Of a stretch of 64,000 nt of DNA, positions 42,972-52,976 are shown piece by piece. The number at the start of each line of letters is the position of its first letter. Positions within the stretch are counted from its first letter, which is position 1. The notes below the pieces were generated by a model, which did not search any database, was not told the origin of the DNA, and saw nothing but the letters and a program-made list of their open reading frames with translations. This DNA is from Sphingobacteriaceae bacterium. GTDB lineage: Bacteria > Bacteroidota > Bacteroidia > Sphingobacteriales > Sphingobacteriaceae. The position numbers and the translations under genes were made by a program. The stretch is from NCBI GenBank assembly GCA_903642215.1, contig CAHJWG010000010.1:108321-172320 (forward strand), in the 5' to 3' direction.

Positions 42972-45830
42972 ATGAGGTTCTGTAAAAATATCCGGCATCG
43001 GCAAAACCGTAATATTTATTTGCTGGCCATGCTTCTTTTACCTGCATTTTCTTTTGCCCAGGGTTTAACCAATAATGGTGCTTCAATTATCGTTAACGGC
43101 ACTTCTACGGTAACTTCAAATACTTATATCACCCTAAATGGTAATTATCTTAACCAATCGGGAGGCTTATTAAGCTGCAGAAGCATCGGTTATGATGTTA
43201 ATGCCGACGGCAGCTTAACCTCTTCTATAACCGTTAGCGGCAACTGGACGAATAATTCTTCTTCTGCCGCAATTCTTGGATTGGGTTTAACAGTAATTTT
43301 TAACAATACAACAGCTACACAAACCATCGGCGGAACAACTTCAAGCGGTTTTTTTAATGTGATCTGCTCCGGTTTGGATAAAACATTCAGTGCACCTGCT
43401 GCCACGCCTTATCCGCTTCAAGTTTTACAAAATTACAGCGTTAACTGTTTGGTTAATTACAGTAATATTCCTTCGTTAAATATTGGTAAAAGCTTTTTTG
43501 GGAATACCTCGATCAACTCCGGCAGTTTACCGGTTACCATCGGTGATGATTATAATAGTACCGCATCAGGATATAACGTTACCGGCGACTGGACTTATAC
43601 CGGCACAGGCGGCGGAAATATACTGATGACCGGAGGGCTTAATTATAAAAATCTGATCTTCACATCCGGAGACGGTGCCAATAAAACAGCACCACTAAAC
43701 GGAACAGCTACCGTTTCCGGAACCTTAACGGTTAATGATAAATGTACTTTCCAGGCGCAAAACAGATTTTTAACGCTGCTTTCTACAGCAGCAGGTACTG
43801 CTAATATTGCACCGCTAACCGGCACGGCCAGTATAACGGGTATTGTAAATGTACAGCGTTTTACGGTTGGCAGTTACGGTCGGGGTTACCGTTTGCTATC
43901 TTCTCCGGTAAACAATTCTACCGGTTTTTATACCATCGCATCAATTTTAAATAACACACCGATTACCGGCCCGAACCCGGTTGCTACTATCAGCACAACG
44001 CCGGGCAGCAGCTTTGACCCGTCAAATACCAATAATGCCTCAATTTGGATTTATCGCGAAGGCGACCCTTATCCCGGTAATATTGCCATTAAAGACAGTG
44101 ATTACAAAGGCGTTTATACTTTAACAGAAAATATACCGGTTGGAACCGGACTCCTGTTTTTTAACCGCGGCAACCGTACTGTCAACTTAACTGCAAAGCT
44201 GAGAGGCCCTGCTTTCCCTACCCCGGAAGATAATGCGATTACGTTTACCGGCCTCCCCAACCAGGGAACTATCAACGTAAATGTTCCGCAAAACAACATC
44301 AATAACTTTACGGTTAGCAGCCCTTACGTTAAAGAAAGTCCGGGTTCCTCCCTGCAAAGCGCTTATTACTACAAATATAATTCGAGTTACCCGCCGGTTG
44401 CCAATTTACAACGCACCAATTGGTACGGCACAAGCGCAAACGCAGGCAACTTGGCTACCGATGGTTTTAATTTGATCGGGAACCCGTACGCTTCAACAAT
44501 AGATTTGGATAAGGTTACTTTCGGTACAGATGTCAGTCCATTAATTTATCTGTATAATCCGATCAATAAACAGTTTTCTTATTATTCTAAAGGAAGTGCA
44601 ACAAGCGGTTCTGCCGTTACCGATGGTAACGGTGCTAACCGTTATATTGCCAGCGGGCAAGGTTTTTTTGCAAGATGTACCGTAGTAGGTTCTACCAATG
44701 CGGGCATTACTTTTAACGAAACCAATAAAGTTGGTACAGCACTTACGGCTTCTACTTCGCCGGTACTTTTAATGTCGGCTAAAATTAAAGGCGAGTTCGA
44801 TATCAACCCGGTTATTATGGGTGCGCCGGTTGGGACTACCATAAATTCTACTACCGGTGTAAGTTCTTCGATGATGGTTCAGCTTAAAACAGACAGCATT
44901 AATTATGACGGGATCGGTTTATTTTTCAACAAAAACTGGACAGCTAATTACGATCAAAACGATGCCGGCGATCCGGATGGTATTTCGCCAACTGTTTATT
45001 TATCAAGCTATTCTGCGGATCATAATCGTTTGGCCATTAATAAAATGCCGGCTGTAAACAAGCAAATGCGTATTAAATTATTTGTTGATGCTACCACAAC
45101 CGCCGATCAGCAATTAAAAATTACGGACATGAGTAATATCGCACCGAAATTTAATGTTTACGCGGTTGATCATTATAAAAAAGATTCCCTGCAGCTTACG
45201 CTAACCAACAGCTATAACTTTAATATTAATCGTGCCGATACTTCCTCCACGGGCGCAAACCGGATGGAACTCGTTTTTAAGCTGAATCCTGACGGTGCAT
45301 ATAAGCTGCTCACTTTTACCGGAAAAATTAGCGGCCGGGCAGTAGAGTTAAACTGGGCTACTAAAAACGAAGCCGTGTATACTTCTTTTACCATAGAAAA
45401 AAGCATGGATGGCGGCAAAACTTTTCAGGCTATCGGTATTGTTACTGCCAACAGTGGCGGTGCTTATGCTTTTATAGATCATAATGTAGAAAACGGCAAT
45501 CCGGTTTATCGTTTAAAACAAAATGTTTATGATGAAATAAGTTATTCGGATCAGGTACAAATCAGGTTTAACGCGATGAATATTGCATCGTTTTACCTCT
45601 ACCCTAACCCGGCCGGTTCTTTTATTTTGATCAATACAGCACAGGCTTTAAAAGGGAAATCGGAAATCCGGATTACCAATATAGCAGGTGTTTTAATATT
45701 AAAATCGACCACAAACAGCAGTAATTCTTTGCGGATGGATATCAGCACGCTAATGCCGGGCGTTTACATTGCAGAAGTAATTGATGCTGATTTAAAAATA
45801 ATCGGGACGGCAAAATTTATAAAAAACTAA
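42972..45830 (+). CDS. T9SS cargo: secreted surface protein 2
   Basis: A 952-residue protein with a signal peptide (NRNIYLLAMLLLPAFSFAQ), a long Ser/Thr/Gly/Asn-rich beta region (about residues 31-290), and the same central block as cargo 1 (GRGYRLLSSPVNN, FNLIGNPYASTIDL, RYIASGQGFFAR). A fibronectin-like segment (VELNWATKNEAVYTSFTIEKSMDGGKTF, about 775-840) follows, then a C-terminal type A sorting domain (FYLYPNPAGSFILI to KFIKN). Cargo 1 and 2 are paralogues that diverged in their N-terminal halves. Two exact dispersed words lie inside: 43029-43040 in the signal peptide codons (MLLL) and 45379-45390. Confidence 0.88.
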   Translation: MRFCKNIRHRQNRNIYLLAMLLLPAFSFAQGLTNNGASIIVNGTSTVTSNTYITLNGNYLNQSGGLLSCRSIGYDVNADGSLTSSITVSGNWTNNSSSAAILGLGLTVIFNNTTATQTIGGTTSSGFFNVICSGLDKTFSAPAATPYPLQVLQNYSVNCLVNYSNIPSLNIGKSFFGNTSINSGSLPVTIGDDYNSTASGYNVTGDWTYTGTGGGNILMTGGLNYKNLIFTSGDGANKTAPLNGTATVSGTLTVNDKCTFQAQNRFLTLLSTAAGTANIAPLTGTASITGIVNVQRFTVGSYGRGYRLLSSPVNNSTGFYTIASILNNTPITGPNPVATISTTPGSSFDPSNTNNASIWIYREGDPYPGNIAIKDSDYKGVYTLTENIPVGTGLLFFNRGNRTVNLTAKLRGPAFPTPEDNAITFTGLPNQGTINVNVPQNNINNFTVSSPYVKESPGSSLQSAYYYKYNSSYPPVANLQRTNWYGTSANAGNLATDGFNLIGNPYASTIDLDKVTFGTDVSPLIYLYNPINKQFSYYSKGSATSGSAVTDGNGANRYIASGQGFFARCTVVGSTNAGITFNETNKVGTALTASTSPVLLMSAKIKGEFDINPVIMGAPVGTTINSTTGVSSSMMVQLKTDSINYDGIGLFFNKNWTANYDQNDAGDPDGISPTVYLSSYSADHNRLAINKMPAVNKQMRIKLFVDATTTADQQLKITDMSNIAPKFNVYAVDHYKKDSLQLTLTNSYNFNINRADTSSTGANRMELVFKLNPDGAYKLLTFTGKISGRAVELNWATKNEAVYTSFTIEKSMDGGKTFQAIGIVTANSGGAYAFIDHNVENGNPVYRLKQNVYDEISYSDQVQIRFNAMNIASFYLYPNPAGSFILINTAQALKGKSEIRITNIAGVLILKSTTNSSNSLRMDISTLMPGVYIAEVIDADLKIIGTAKFIKN

Positions 45831-45897
45831 TCATCTGCCACTGATGATATTTTACCGTTAAAAGAAGTATCGCTACCGATATTAATTCTTAATTTAG

Positions 45898-46113
45898 ATG
45901 ATGATGAAGCTGAAACAAACCTGTATATTTTTAGCAGCAACAATATTAGTGCTGCTGATGAATACTGCACAATCACATGCGCAGGGTTTGCCTTGTGAGG
46001 GCGGCGACCCTGACGTAGATTGCCCGATCGATACGCCTGTTATCCTGTTGGTTTTAGCGGTACTGTTTTTATCGGTAAAAAAAATGCTTGATGTCAACCG
46101 CCAGTTAAAATAG
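45898..46113 (+). CDS. Small secreted protein with C-terminal membrane anchor (CTERM-like)
   Basis: A 71-residue protein: signal peptide (about residues 1-29, ending SHAQ), a short acidic middle (GLPCEGGDPDVDCPIDTP), one hydrophobic helix (VILLVLAVLFLS) and a basic tail (VKKMLDVNRQLK). The layout of signal peptide, PID motif, helix and positive tail is that of PEP-CTERM-like sorting signals and of tiny Bacteroidota proteins found near T9SS cargo. After signal cleavage only about 40 residues remain. It directly follows cargo gene 2. A near dispersed word (46060-46071) encodes VLFL in the helix, and an exact one follows the stop (46119-46130). Confidence 0.6.
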   Translation: MMMKLKQTCIFLAATILVLLMNTAQSHAQGLPCEGGDPDVDCPIDTPVILLVLAVLFLSVKKMLDVNRQLK

Positions 46114-46134
46114 GCCGGTAAAAGAAGTATTGCC

Positions 46135-46980
46135 TTAATCCCGTTTGAGGAGAAACTTCACCAAATCGTGGATCGGGCGTTTCATAATCTTCCCGATTTG
46201 CACATTATGTTCGGCACAAACCTCTTGCAATTCATCCTTTAAATGCCAGCCGATAGAACCTACAAAATGACATTTAATTTTTTGTGCCGATGAATAGCCT
46301 AAAACATTGGTAGTTACAAATTCTGTTAAACCTTCACGGATCAGGTTTTTGCCATAATCTCCTGATCGGATTTCACCCAGAAAAATAGCGAAAGAAGCCA
46401 GGTAATAATTTGCGCCGGGTTTATGGTAAACCTGATCGATGACGGTTTCCTTTTTTATAGAAAAAATTTTTTCAAACAAAGCTTTTTCTGCTTCAGGCAT
46501 ACAGCCGTATAAGTAATCTGTTATCAGTTTTTTGCCGAAATAACTGCCGGAACCTTCATCACCAAGGATATAACCCAAACCGTGTTTGCCTTCAAAAATA
46601 TTTTCCCCGTCAAAATAAGTAATGTTAGAACCTGTCCCGAGGATGCAGCACAAGCCGGTTTCATTGCCGCAAGTAGCATAAGCGGAACCCAGCAAATCAC
46701 TGTCAACACTTACATAAGCCTGTTTAAAATTACTGCTAAGCACGTTGGAAACAACTTCCCGTTTATCCGGGCTGGAACATCCGGCTCCGAAAAAGTAAAT
46801 TTCTTTAACATTTTCAGCTTCAGCAAGCAGGTTTTCCTGCTTGCCTATTACTTTGTGCATTTCTCTATCTGATAAAAAAAACGGGTTTAAGCCTCCGGTT
46901 TTAAATGCTGTGTCCGGTTTGCCGGGCGATACCAATATCCAATCTGTTTTTGTCGATCCGCTATCAGCTACTAAAATCAT
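46135..46980 (-). CDS. BadF/BadG-type kinase, N-acetylglucosamine kinase-like
   Basis: A 281-residue ASKHA-fold protein: MILVADSGSTKTDWILV (phosphate-1 motif), FFGAGCSSPDKREVV, CCILGTGSNITYFDG (phosphate-2) and GLGYILGDEGSGSYFGKKLI. This combination is typical of the eukaryote-like N-acetylglucosamine kinases in the BadF/BadG/BcrA/BcrD family, which salvage amino sugars. Substrate is inferred from family only. It overlaps the response regulator gene before it by 4 nt, an unusual pairing. A dispersed word (46119-46130) lies just past its stop. Confidence 0.8.
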   Translation of the reverse strand: MILVADSGSTKTDWILVSPGKPDTAFKTGGLNPFFLSDREMHKVIGKQENLLAEAENVKEIYFFGAGCSSPDKREVVSNVLSSNFKQAYVSVDSDLLGSAYATCGNETGLCCILGTGSNITYFDGENIFEGKHGLGYILGDEGSGSYFGKKLITDYLYGCMPEAEKALFEKIFSIKKETVIDQVYHKPGANYYLASFAIFLGEIRSGDYGKNLIREGLTEFVTTNVLGYSSAQKIKCHFVGSIGWHLKDELQEVCAEHNVQIGKIMKRPIHDLVKFLLKRD

Positions 46981-47363
46981 AAATTGATTTCTTCGAGTTT
47001 TTGGTGGGTAAGCGGTTTATACAAAAATTGGGTTACGTAACGGCTTTCCATCACTTTACGATGATCAAAAGGATCAAGTGAGGAAGTTAAAATATAAATC
47101 ATCGGCGGATGATCGGGATTAATTTTAAGCTTTTCATATTCCTTTAAAAATTCAAAAGCATTCATTTGCGGCATCCGTACATCTAAAAAAATAACATCCG
47201 GTTGGTATTGTTCGCTTTTTAATTCTTCGATAGCTTCTTCTGCCGATTCTTTTACAATTACTTTTTCTGCAAAAAACTCATTCTCGATAATTTTACGATT
47301 GATCATGTTATCAATATAATTATCGTCGATTAATAAACACAACTTATATTTGGCTTGTGGCAT
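46977..47363 (-). CDS. Single-domain response regulator
   Basis: A 128-residue CheY-like receiver: CLLIDDNYIDNMINRKII gives the acidic pair, VIFLDVRMPQMNAFEFLKEY contains the phosphorylated Asp, ILTSS the conserved Ser/Thr, and FLYKPL the conserved Lys. There is no output domain. It is translationally coupled (ATGA) to the downstream BadF-type kinase gene. The cognate kinase is not evident; the orphan PAS kinase at 17.5 kb is far away. Confidence 0.88.
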   Translation of the reverse strand: MPQAKYKLCLLIDDNYIDNMINRKIIENEFFAEKVIVKESAEEAIEELKSEQYQPDVIFLDVRMPQMNAFEFLKEYEKLKINPDHPPMIYILTSSLDPFDHRKVMESRYVTQFLYKPLTHQKLEEINL

Positions 47364-47426
47364 AGGGTTTACTTAATTTGACTATATTTCTTACTATGCA
47401 ATAACAATTCCAAATTTTTAACAGAA

Positions 47427-48752
47427 TTAATTCAGACTGATACTTCCTGTAATTTCTTTGAGACTAATTTCTGATAACTTGGTTTGATACTGATCATTAA
47501 AAAAACGGGTCTGGGCATCTAAATAATTTCTTTGTGCTTCTCTTACTTCCAGCGGCGTAATATTGCCGAGGCGATATTTTTCAAGTGTGATGCTAAGATT
47601 TTGCCTCGCAATTTCTACGTTTGATTGCCCTACGCGTATTAACTCTAAACCTGATAAAAAATCAATATATAAAGAGTTGATCTGCGTTTCTACCAATTGC
47701 CGGATTTGGCTTGTCCGGATTTCTGCACCGTTTATCTGCAGTTTGGCTACTCTTTCCCTGTGTATTTGGTTAAAACCGTCAAATATATTTATACTGGCGG
47801 TTAAGCCGTAATTTAATCCTTTAGTATTTTGTGTTTGGGTAAAACCTGCAGGCGTTTTATTATTACTAAAAGCATAGCCGGAATTTACGCCAATTAGCGG
47901 ATACCGCAATGCACGTACCTGCTTTAAATTAATTTCGGTAAGGCGTTTATTAATTTGAGCCTCTAATATAGCAGGATTAGCTTTTTGTGCCTGGGCGATA
48001 ATATCAGCTAAAACAGGCTGGTTTTGAATAATGATTGTATCCGGAACAGAAAAATCTTCATTTAATTTTCGAACCAGCAACCGGTTAAAAGTAATTTTAG
48101 TGGTATTAAACTGCTGAAGCTGCGTAAGGAAATTAGTGGTATCTGTATTAAAATTTACCTGTGCATTTAATACTTCCAGTTTTGCCGAACGCCCAACATT
48201 GTATCTGTCAGAAGCGTAACGCAACTGCAAACGTGAAATATCAATTTCTTCTTTCAATGCCAATATTTGCTTGGTCTGGTATATCAAATTATAATAAGTG
48301 CTGATTACAGAAGCCAAAGTGCTTTGGATCGTATCGCGTTCCTGTACCTGGCCAAGCTTGTTTAACTGCTTTAACTGATCGTAATTGGCAAACATGGCAA
48401 AACCATCAAAAATAGTCCAGTTGATATTTGGCCCGAAAGTGTTGCTGGAGTTGTGCAGCCTGGGGATTTTATTTACCGTTCCGTCTGATCGTGTTTGATT
48501 AACATTTTGAATACTGCTGCTGGTACTTGCTGTGGCAGCCAGTACCGGCAGGTAACCCGCATTACCGATCGACACATTTTCGGCTGCAATTGTACTGTTG
48601 GTTTTAGCCAGCTGGATGTTGTAATTATTTTTTAAAGCGATACTAACTGCATCTTCTAAACTTAGCAAAGGTTGTTTTTGTGCGGAAGCTGTAGTTACAA
48701 ATAAAAACAGGCATAAAAGAAGCATCGGGAAAAATCTCATCAGCTTAATCAT
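47427..48752 (-). CDS. TolC-family outer-membrane efflux protein
   Basis: A 441-residue outer-membrane factor with a signal peptide (MRFFPMLLLCLFLFVTTASAQ) and two TolC repeats: SLEDAVSIALKNNYNIQLAKT starts the first, QTKQILALKEEIDISRLQLRYASDRYNVGRSAKLEVLNAQVN is the first coiled region, and EIARQNLSITLEKYRLGNITPLEVREAQRNYLDAQTRFFNDQY the second. It forms the exit duct for the RND pump. I start at ATG 48752, one base after the pump stop; the signal peptide codons contain an exact dispersed word (48714-48725) coding MLLLC. It is the last gene of the efflux operon. Confidence 0.9.
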   Translation of the reverse strand: MIKLMRFFPMLLLCLFLFVTTASAQKQPLLSLEDAVSIALKNNYNIQLAKTNSTIAAENVSIGNAGYLPVLAATASTSSSIQNVNQTRSDGTVNKIPRLHNSSNTFGPNINWTIFDGFAMFANYDQLKQLNKLGQVQERDTIQSTLASVISTYYNLIYQTKQILALKEEIDISRLQLRYASDRYNVGRSAKLEVLNAQVNFNTDTTNFLTQLQQFNTTKITFNRLLVRKLNEDFSVPDTIIIQNQPVLADIIAQAQKANPAILEAQINKRLTEINLKQVRALRYPLIGVNSGYAFSNNKTPAGFTQTQNTKGLNYGLTASINIFDGFNQIHRERVAKLQINGAEIRTSQIRQLVETQINSLYIDFLSGLELIRVGQSNVEIARQNLSITLEKYRLGNITPLEVREAQRNYLDAQTRFFNDQYQTKLSEISLKEITGSISLN

Positions 48753-48753
48753 A

Positions 48754-51700
48754 TTAAATCTGGTGTTCGGGCAGCAGCAATGTTTCTTTTTCTTTAGTTT
48801 GATCTTCTTCGGGTTCGTCATCAGGATTATGTTTCACTTTAGCAGAGAATACCACAAACATCACCGGAATGATATACAAAGTTAAAACCAGCGAGAACAG
48901 CATCCCGCCCATAATTACAATCCCTAGCGAAACACGGCTTTTTGCGCCGGCACCCAAAGCAAACGCGATAGGTACGGCACCTAACACTACTGCAAAACTA
49001 GTCATTAAAATCGGGCGTAAACGAGCCGTTGCTGCTTCCACTACAGCATCAAATTTATTTAGTTTGGCGTGTTCCATACGCTGATTGGCAAATTCTACAA
49101 TTAAAATACCGTTTTTAGTTACTAATCCAACCAAAGTGATCATCCCGATTTCGCTGAAAATATTTAAGGTTTGATTAAACAGCCAAAGTGATAAAAACGC
49201 ACCGGCAATTGCCAGCGGAACGGTTAGCATCACCACAAAAGGATCAATAAAACTTTCAAATTGTGCAGCCAGAACCAAATAGATCAGCAATAATGCAAAA
49301 GCAAATGCGTACAAAATATTAGATGAACCTTCGGAGAAATCCCGCGACGGGCCGGCCAGATCAGAGCTGAAACTGTCGTCCAGCTTGGCATCTTTAGCGA
49401 TACGCTGCATCTCGGCAATACCTTCGCCAATGCTATGCCCGGGTGCTAATCCGGCTTGTACAGTAGCAGATTTAAAACGGTTAAAGTGATAAATGGATGG
49501 CGGCGTAGAACTTTCTGCTACTTTAACCACGTTATCTAACTGTATTAACCGGCCGGTTGTACTGCGTACATAAATTGATTTCAAATCCAGCGGCTGGTCT
49601 CGGTTTGCACGATCTACCTGCGCAATTACCTGATATTGTTTTCCGCTGATCAGGAAATAATCCAAACGGCCGGCACTATAATAAAGCTGCAAAGTTTGGG
49701 CAATATCCGCCACAGAAACACCTAAATCCCGCGCCCTGTCCCGGTCTGTGGTGATGGAAAGCTGCGGCTTGGTAAATTTCAGGTTCACATCCACACCTTG
49801 AAAAACCGAACTTTTGTTGGCTTCGGCCATAAAATCAGGCAGCACTTTTCGTAATTTTTCAAAATCCTGATTCTGGATTACAAACTGAACAGGTAATGAA
49901 GTCCTGGCACCGCTGCCGCCGCCGCTGATAGTTTGTTCCTGGATCACAAACGTTTTGGCATCAGGGAAACGGGCCAGGTTTTTCGTCATGTAATCTGCAA
50001 TTTCCTGCTGGGTGCGTACGCGTTTATCGGGATCAACCAAACCAATCCGTCCAAAACCGGAGTTGATGTTAGAACCGGGGGAGATAACCGAAATATTAAT
50101 TTTTTTCTCCGGAACAGAATCCTCCACAAACTGCGAAATCTTATTCATGTAGCGCGTCATGTATTCGTAAGATGAACCCTCCTGTCCGGTTACGCTGAAA
50201 CGCAGCAAACTACGATCATCCAGCGGTGCCAGTTCAGACGGCGTAACTTTAAACAGAACGTAAACGATAATTAAAGAACCAAACAGCAAAGCACCCGAAA
50301 TCCATTTGCGCTTCATAAAATTAAGCAGCGAATTGGTGTAGGAGCTGGTCATGTTTTGAAAGAAAGGCTCCGTTTGCTCATAAAACTTCGATTTTTTTTG
50401 ATTTTTACGGATCAGTTTTACATTCAGCATCGGCGTGAGTGATAAAGAAACAAATGCAGAAATCAATACCGCACCGGCGACGACGACGGCAAATTCCCGG
50501 AACAACCTCCCCGTAAATCCCTGCAAAAAAACAATCGGTAAAAACACTGCCGCCAGCGTAACTGAAGTAGAAATCACCGCAAAAAATATTTCTTCGGAAC
50601 CTTCAAACGCAGCCTTGCGGATATCCATCCCTTCCTCTACTTTTTTATAGATGTTTTCGGTTACCACAATACCATCATCCACCACCAAACCAGTAGCGAG
50701 CACAATGCCCAGCAGCGTTAAAATATTGATGGAAAAACCGAAAACATACATGATAAAAAAAGCACCGATCAGCGAAACCGGAATATCAATCAGCGGACGA
50801 AAAGCGATCAGCCAATCCCTGAAAAACAGGTAGATGATGATTACAACCAGCACAAATGAAATCAGCAAAGTTTCCTGTACTTCTTCAATCGACTGGTTGA
50901 TGAAACGCGTGTTATCCAACGCTACTTCTACTTTAATATCCGGTGGCAAATCTTTTTTAACCTGCGCCAAACGCTTGTAAAAATCCTTGGCAATCTGCAC
51001 GTAATTGGCTCCCGGCTGCGGCACAATCGCCAAACCAACTTCTGGCACACCGGATTCCTGTAAGGCAGTTTCTTCATTTGCAGCACCCAATATAGCATAA
51101 CCAACATCGCTTAAATGGATAACGCGGTTACTATCCGAACGGATAATCAGGTTGTTAAAATCCTTTTCAGTAGTTAATTTTCCTAAAGCCCGTACAGATA
51201 GTTCTGTATTATTTCCTTCAATTTTACCAGCCGGCAACTCCACGTTTTCTTTACCTAAAGCCGTCTGGATATCTGTTGCGGCCAATTGATAAGCAGCCAG
51301 TTTATTCGGGTCGATCCATAAACGCATTGCATATTGCCGCTGGCCCTGTACATTTACCGCACTTACGCCCGGAATAGTTTGCAAAGCTTCCTGCAATACG
51401 TTTTCTGCATAATCATCAATCTGCAAAATGTTGCGGGTATTACTGCTCACGGTGATCGTGATGATGTTATCCGCATTTGCATCCGCTTTGGTTACTACCG
51501 GCGGCGCATCTATATCTTGCGGCAACTGCCGTTGTGCCTGCGAAACCTTGTCGCGCACATCGTTTGCTGCAGTTTCCAGATCGGCATCCAGGTTAAATTC
51601 TACCGTAATATTACTCGACCCAACAGAACTTGTGGAGGATATATTTCGGATACCCGGAATACCGTTAATTACTTTTTCTAACGGTTCTGTAATCTGAGAT

Positions 51701-51879
51701 TCGATTACATCCGAGTTGGCCCCGGAATAGTTGGTTGAAACAGAAATAATAGGCGGATCAACCGAAGGAAAATCCCTCGTTCCTAAAAACTTGTAACCGA
51801 TGATGCCAAAAACAACAATGGCAACAGACATTACCGTGGTTAAAACCGGCCTTTTTATACTGGTTGAGGATAAACTCAT
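48754..51879 (-). CDS. RND (HAE1-type) efflux pump, inner-membrane component
   Basis: A 1041-residue AcrB/MexB-like drug:proton antiporter with twelve membrane helices, two large periplasmic loops and the proton-relay aspartates in LATGLVVDDGIVVTENIYK (about residues 393-411). Other family blocks are GTRDFPSVDPPIISVSTNYSGA at the N-terminus and TLVGLVTKNGILIVEFANQRM near residue 925. The substrate cannot be predicted; multidrug export is likely. It lies 5 nt after the adaptor stop and is coupled to the TolC gene. The gene contains no dispersed word. Confidence 0.95.
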   Translation of the reverse strand: MSLSSTSIKRPVLTTVMSVAIVVFGIIGYKFLGTRDFPSVDPPIISVSTNYSGANSDVIESQITEPLEKVINGIPGIRNISSTSSVGSSNITVEFNLDADLETAANDVRDKVSQAQRQLPQDIDAPPVVTKADANADNIITITVSSNTRNILQIDDYAENVLQEALQTIPGVSAVNVQGQRQYAMRLWIDPNKLAAYQLAATDIQTALGKENVELPAGKIEGNNTELSVRALGKLTTEKDFNNLIIRSDSNRVIHLSDVGYAILGAANEETALQESGVPEVGLAIVPQPGANYVQIAKDFYKRLAQVKKDLPPDIKVEVALDNTRFINQSIEEVQETLLISFVLVVIIIYLFFRDWLIAFRPLIDIPVSLIGAFFIMYVFGFSINILTLLGIVLATGLVVDDGIVVTENIYKKVEEGMDIRKAAFEGSEEIFFAVISTSVTLAAVFLPIVFLQGFTGRLFREFAVVVAGAVLISAFVSLSLTPMLNVKLIRKNQKKSKFYEQTEPFFQNMTSSYTNSLLNFMKRKWISGALLFGSLIIVYVLFKVTPSELAPLDDRSLLRFSVTGQEGSSYEYMTRYMNKISQFVEDSVPEKKINISVISPGSNINSGFGRIGLVDPDKRVRTQQEIADYMTKNLARFPDAKTFVIQEQTISGGGSGARTSLPVQFVIQNQDFEKLRKVLPDFMAEANKSSVFQGVDVNLKFTKPQLSITTDRDRARDLGVSVADIAQTLQLYYSAGRLDYFLISGKQYQVIAQVDRANRDQPLDLKSIYVRSTTGRLIQLDNVVKVAESSTPPSIYHFNRFKSATVQAGLAPGHSIGEGIAEMQRIAKDAKLDDSFSSDLAGPSRDFSEGSSNILYAFAFALLLIYLVLAAQFESFIDPFVVMLTVPLAIAGAFLSLWLFNQTLNIFSEIGMITLVGLVTKNGILIVEFANQRMEHAKLNKFDAVVEAATARLRPILMTSFAVVLGAVPIAFALGAGAKSRVSLGIVIMGGMLFSLVLTLYIIPVMFVVFSAKVKHNPDDEPEEDQTKEKETLLLPEHQI

Positions 51880-51884
51880 AAGTG

Positions 51885-52964
51885 TTACTTGATGGTTTTA
51901 ACGATTTTCAAAGCTATTTTCGGCCGTAACTGGATAATCCCGGAAACAATTAAACTATCGCCGGTTTTTAACCCGTCGATAATCTGGACTTTCGTAGCCG
52001 TACGCACATCCGTTTTTACATCTCTGGAGGCCGCTACTCCTTTTGATACCACAAAAACTTTACTGGTTTTAATATCCGGGATTACACATTCTGTAGGCAC
52101 CATAATTGTTTTCGGTATTTGTTCTAAGGTGAGATTGATTTTGGCAAAACTGCCCGCGCGCAGCAAACCTTTCGGGTTGGGCGTTCTGGCCCGGATGGTA
52201 ATAGAACGCGAAGTTAAATCCAGGTTCGGTTCGATGGCGTAGACAGTTCCGGTAAAATTATCCCGCGAACTTTCCAATGTAAAATGGATTTTACTTCCGG
52301 TTTTTATTAATGATAAGTAACGCTCCGGTACGGAAAAAGTAATTTTTGCCGGATCCATATTTACCAGTGTAGCGATAGAACTTGTTGGCGAAAGATAGCC
52401 GCCCGGACTTATATTACGCAAACCGATAATCCCGGAAAATGGTGCGCGGACTTCTGTTTTGGCAATTTGTGCACGGATTAAATCCGCCTGAGATTGAAAT
52501 ACATTTAAAGATGAAAGCGAAGTATCATACTCCTCTTTGCTTACTGCTTCTTTTTGCAGCAGAAGGCGGTTACGATATTCCGTTTGTTCAGCCAGTTTAA
52601 TTTGAACCTGGATAGATTTTAGCGATGCAACCTGATCCTTGTTATAAACCCTAACCAGCAGCTGGCCTTTGCTAACATGTGTACCTTCCTTAAAATAAAT
52701 CCCGGTAATATTACCCGCCGTTTCACTGCGTAAATCAACCTGTTCATTGGCATCAACGGTTCCGGTAATATCAATTGCGTTGGCAAAGGCCGTATCTTTT
52801 ACAATCATCACATTTACCGGAACAGGCTTATTAGATTTTTTTCCGCCTTTGGCAGATGCCGGCTCTATCTTTTTATCCTTCGCCCCGGCACCATAAAATT
52901 TATTGTAAACAAGGTAAGCAATTAATAAAAACAGTAAAGGATAAATAATGTATTTTGGCTTCAT
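51885..52964 (-). CDS. RND efflux periplasmic adaptor (membrane fusion protein)
   Basis: A 359-residue adaptor with an N-terminal membrane anchor (YIIYPLLFLLIAYLVYNKFY), a barrel-sandwich (lipoyl-like) domain beginning GTVDANEQVDLRSETAGNITGIYFKEGTHVSKGQLL, a helical hairpin (about 110-165), and APFSGIIGLRNISPGGYLSPTSSIATL closing the lipoyl half. A beta-barrel and membrane-proximal domain complete it. It is the first gene of the adaptor-pump-TolC operon. Its 5' region carries a TATATTTA -7 candidate and a TTCCTG/CAGGAA inverted repeat (52977-52992), which could be an operator. Confidence 0.92.
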   Translation of the reverse strand: MKPKYIIYPLLFLLIAYLVYNKFYGAGAKDKKIEPASAKGGKKSNKPVPVNVMIVKDTAFANAIDITGTVDANEQVDLRSETAGNITGIYFKEGTHVSKGQLLVRVYNKDQVASLKSIQVQIKLAEQTEYRNRLLLQKEAVSKEEYDTSLSSLNVFQSQADLIRAQIAKTEVRAPFSGIIGLRNISPGGYLSPTSSIATLVNMDPAKITFSVPERYLSLIKTGSKIHFTLESSRDNFTGTVYAIEPNLDLTSRSITIRARTPNPKGLLRAGSFAKINLTLEQIPKTIMVPTECVIPDIKTSKVFVVSKGVAASRDVKTDVRTATKVQIIDGLKTGDSLIVSGIIQLRPKIALKIVKTIK

Positions 52965-52976
52965 TGACTGGCTCTT

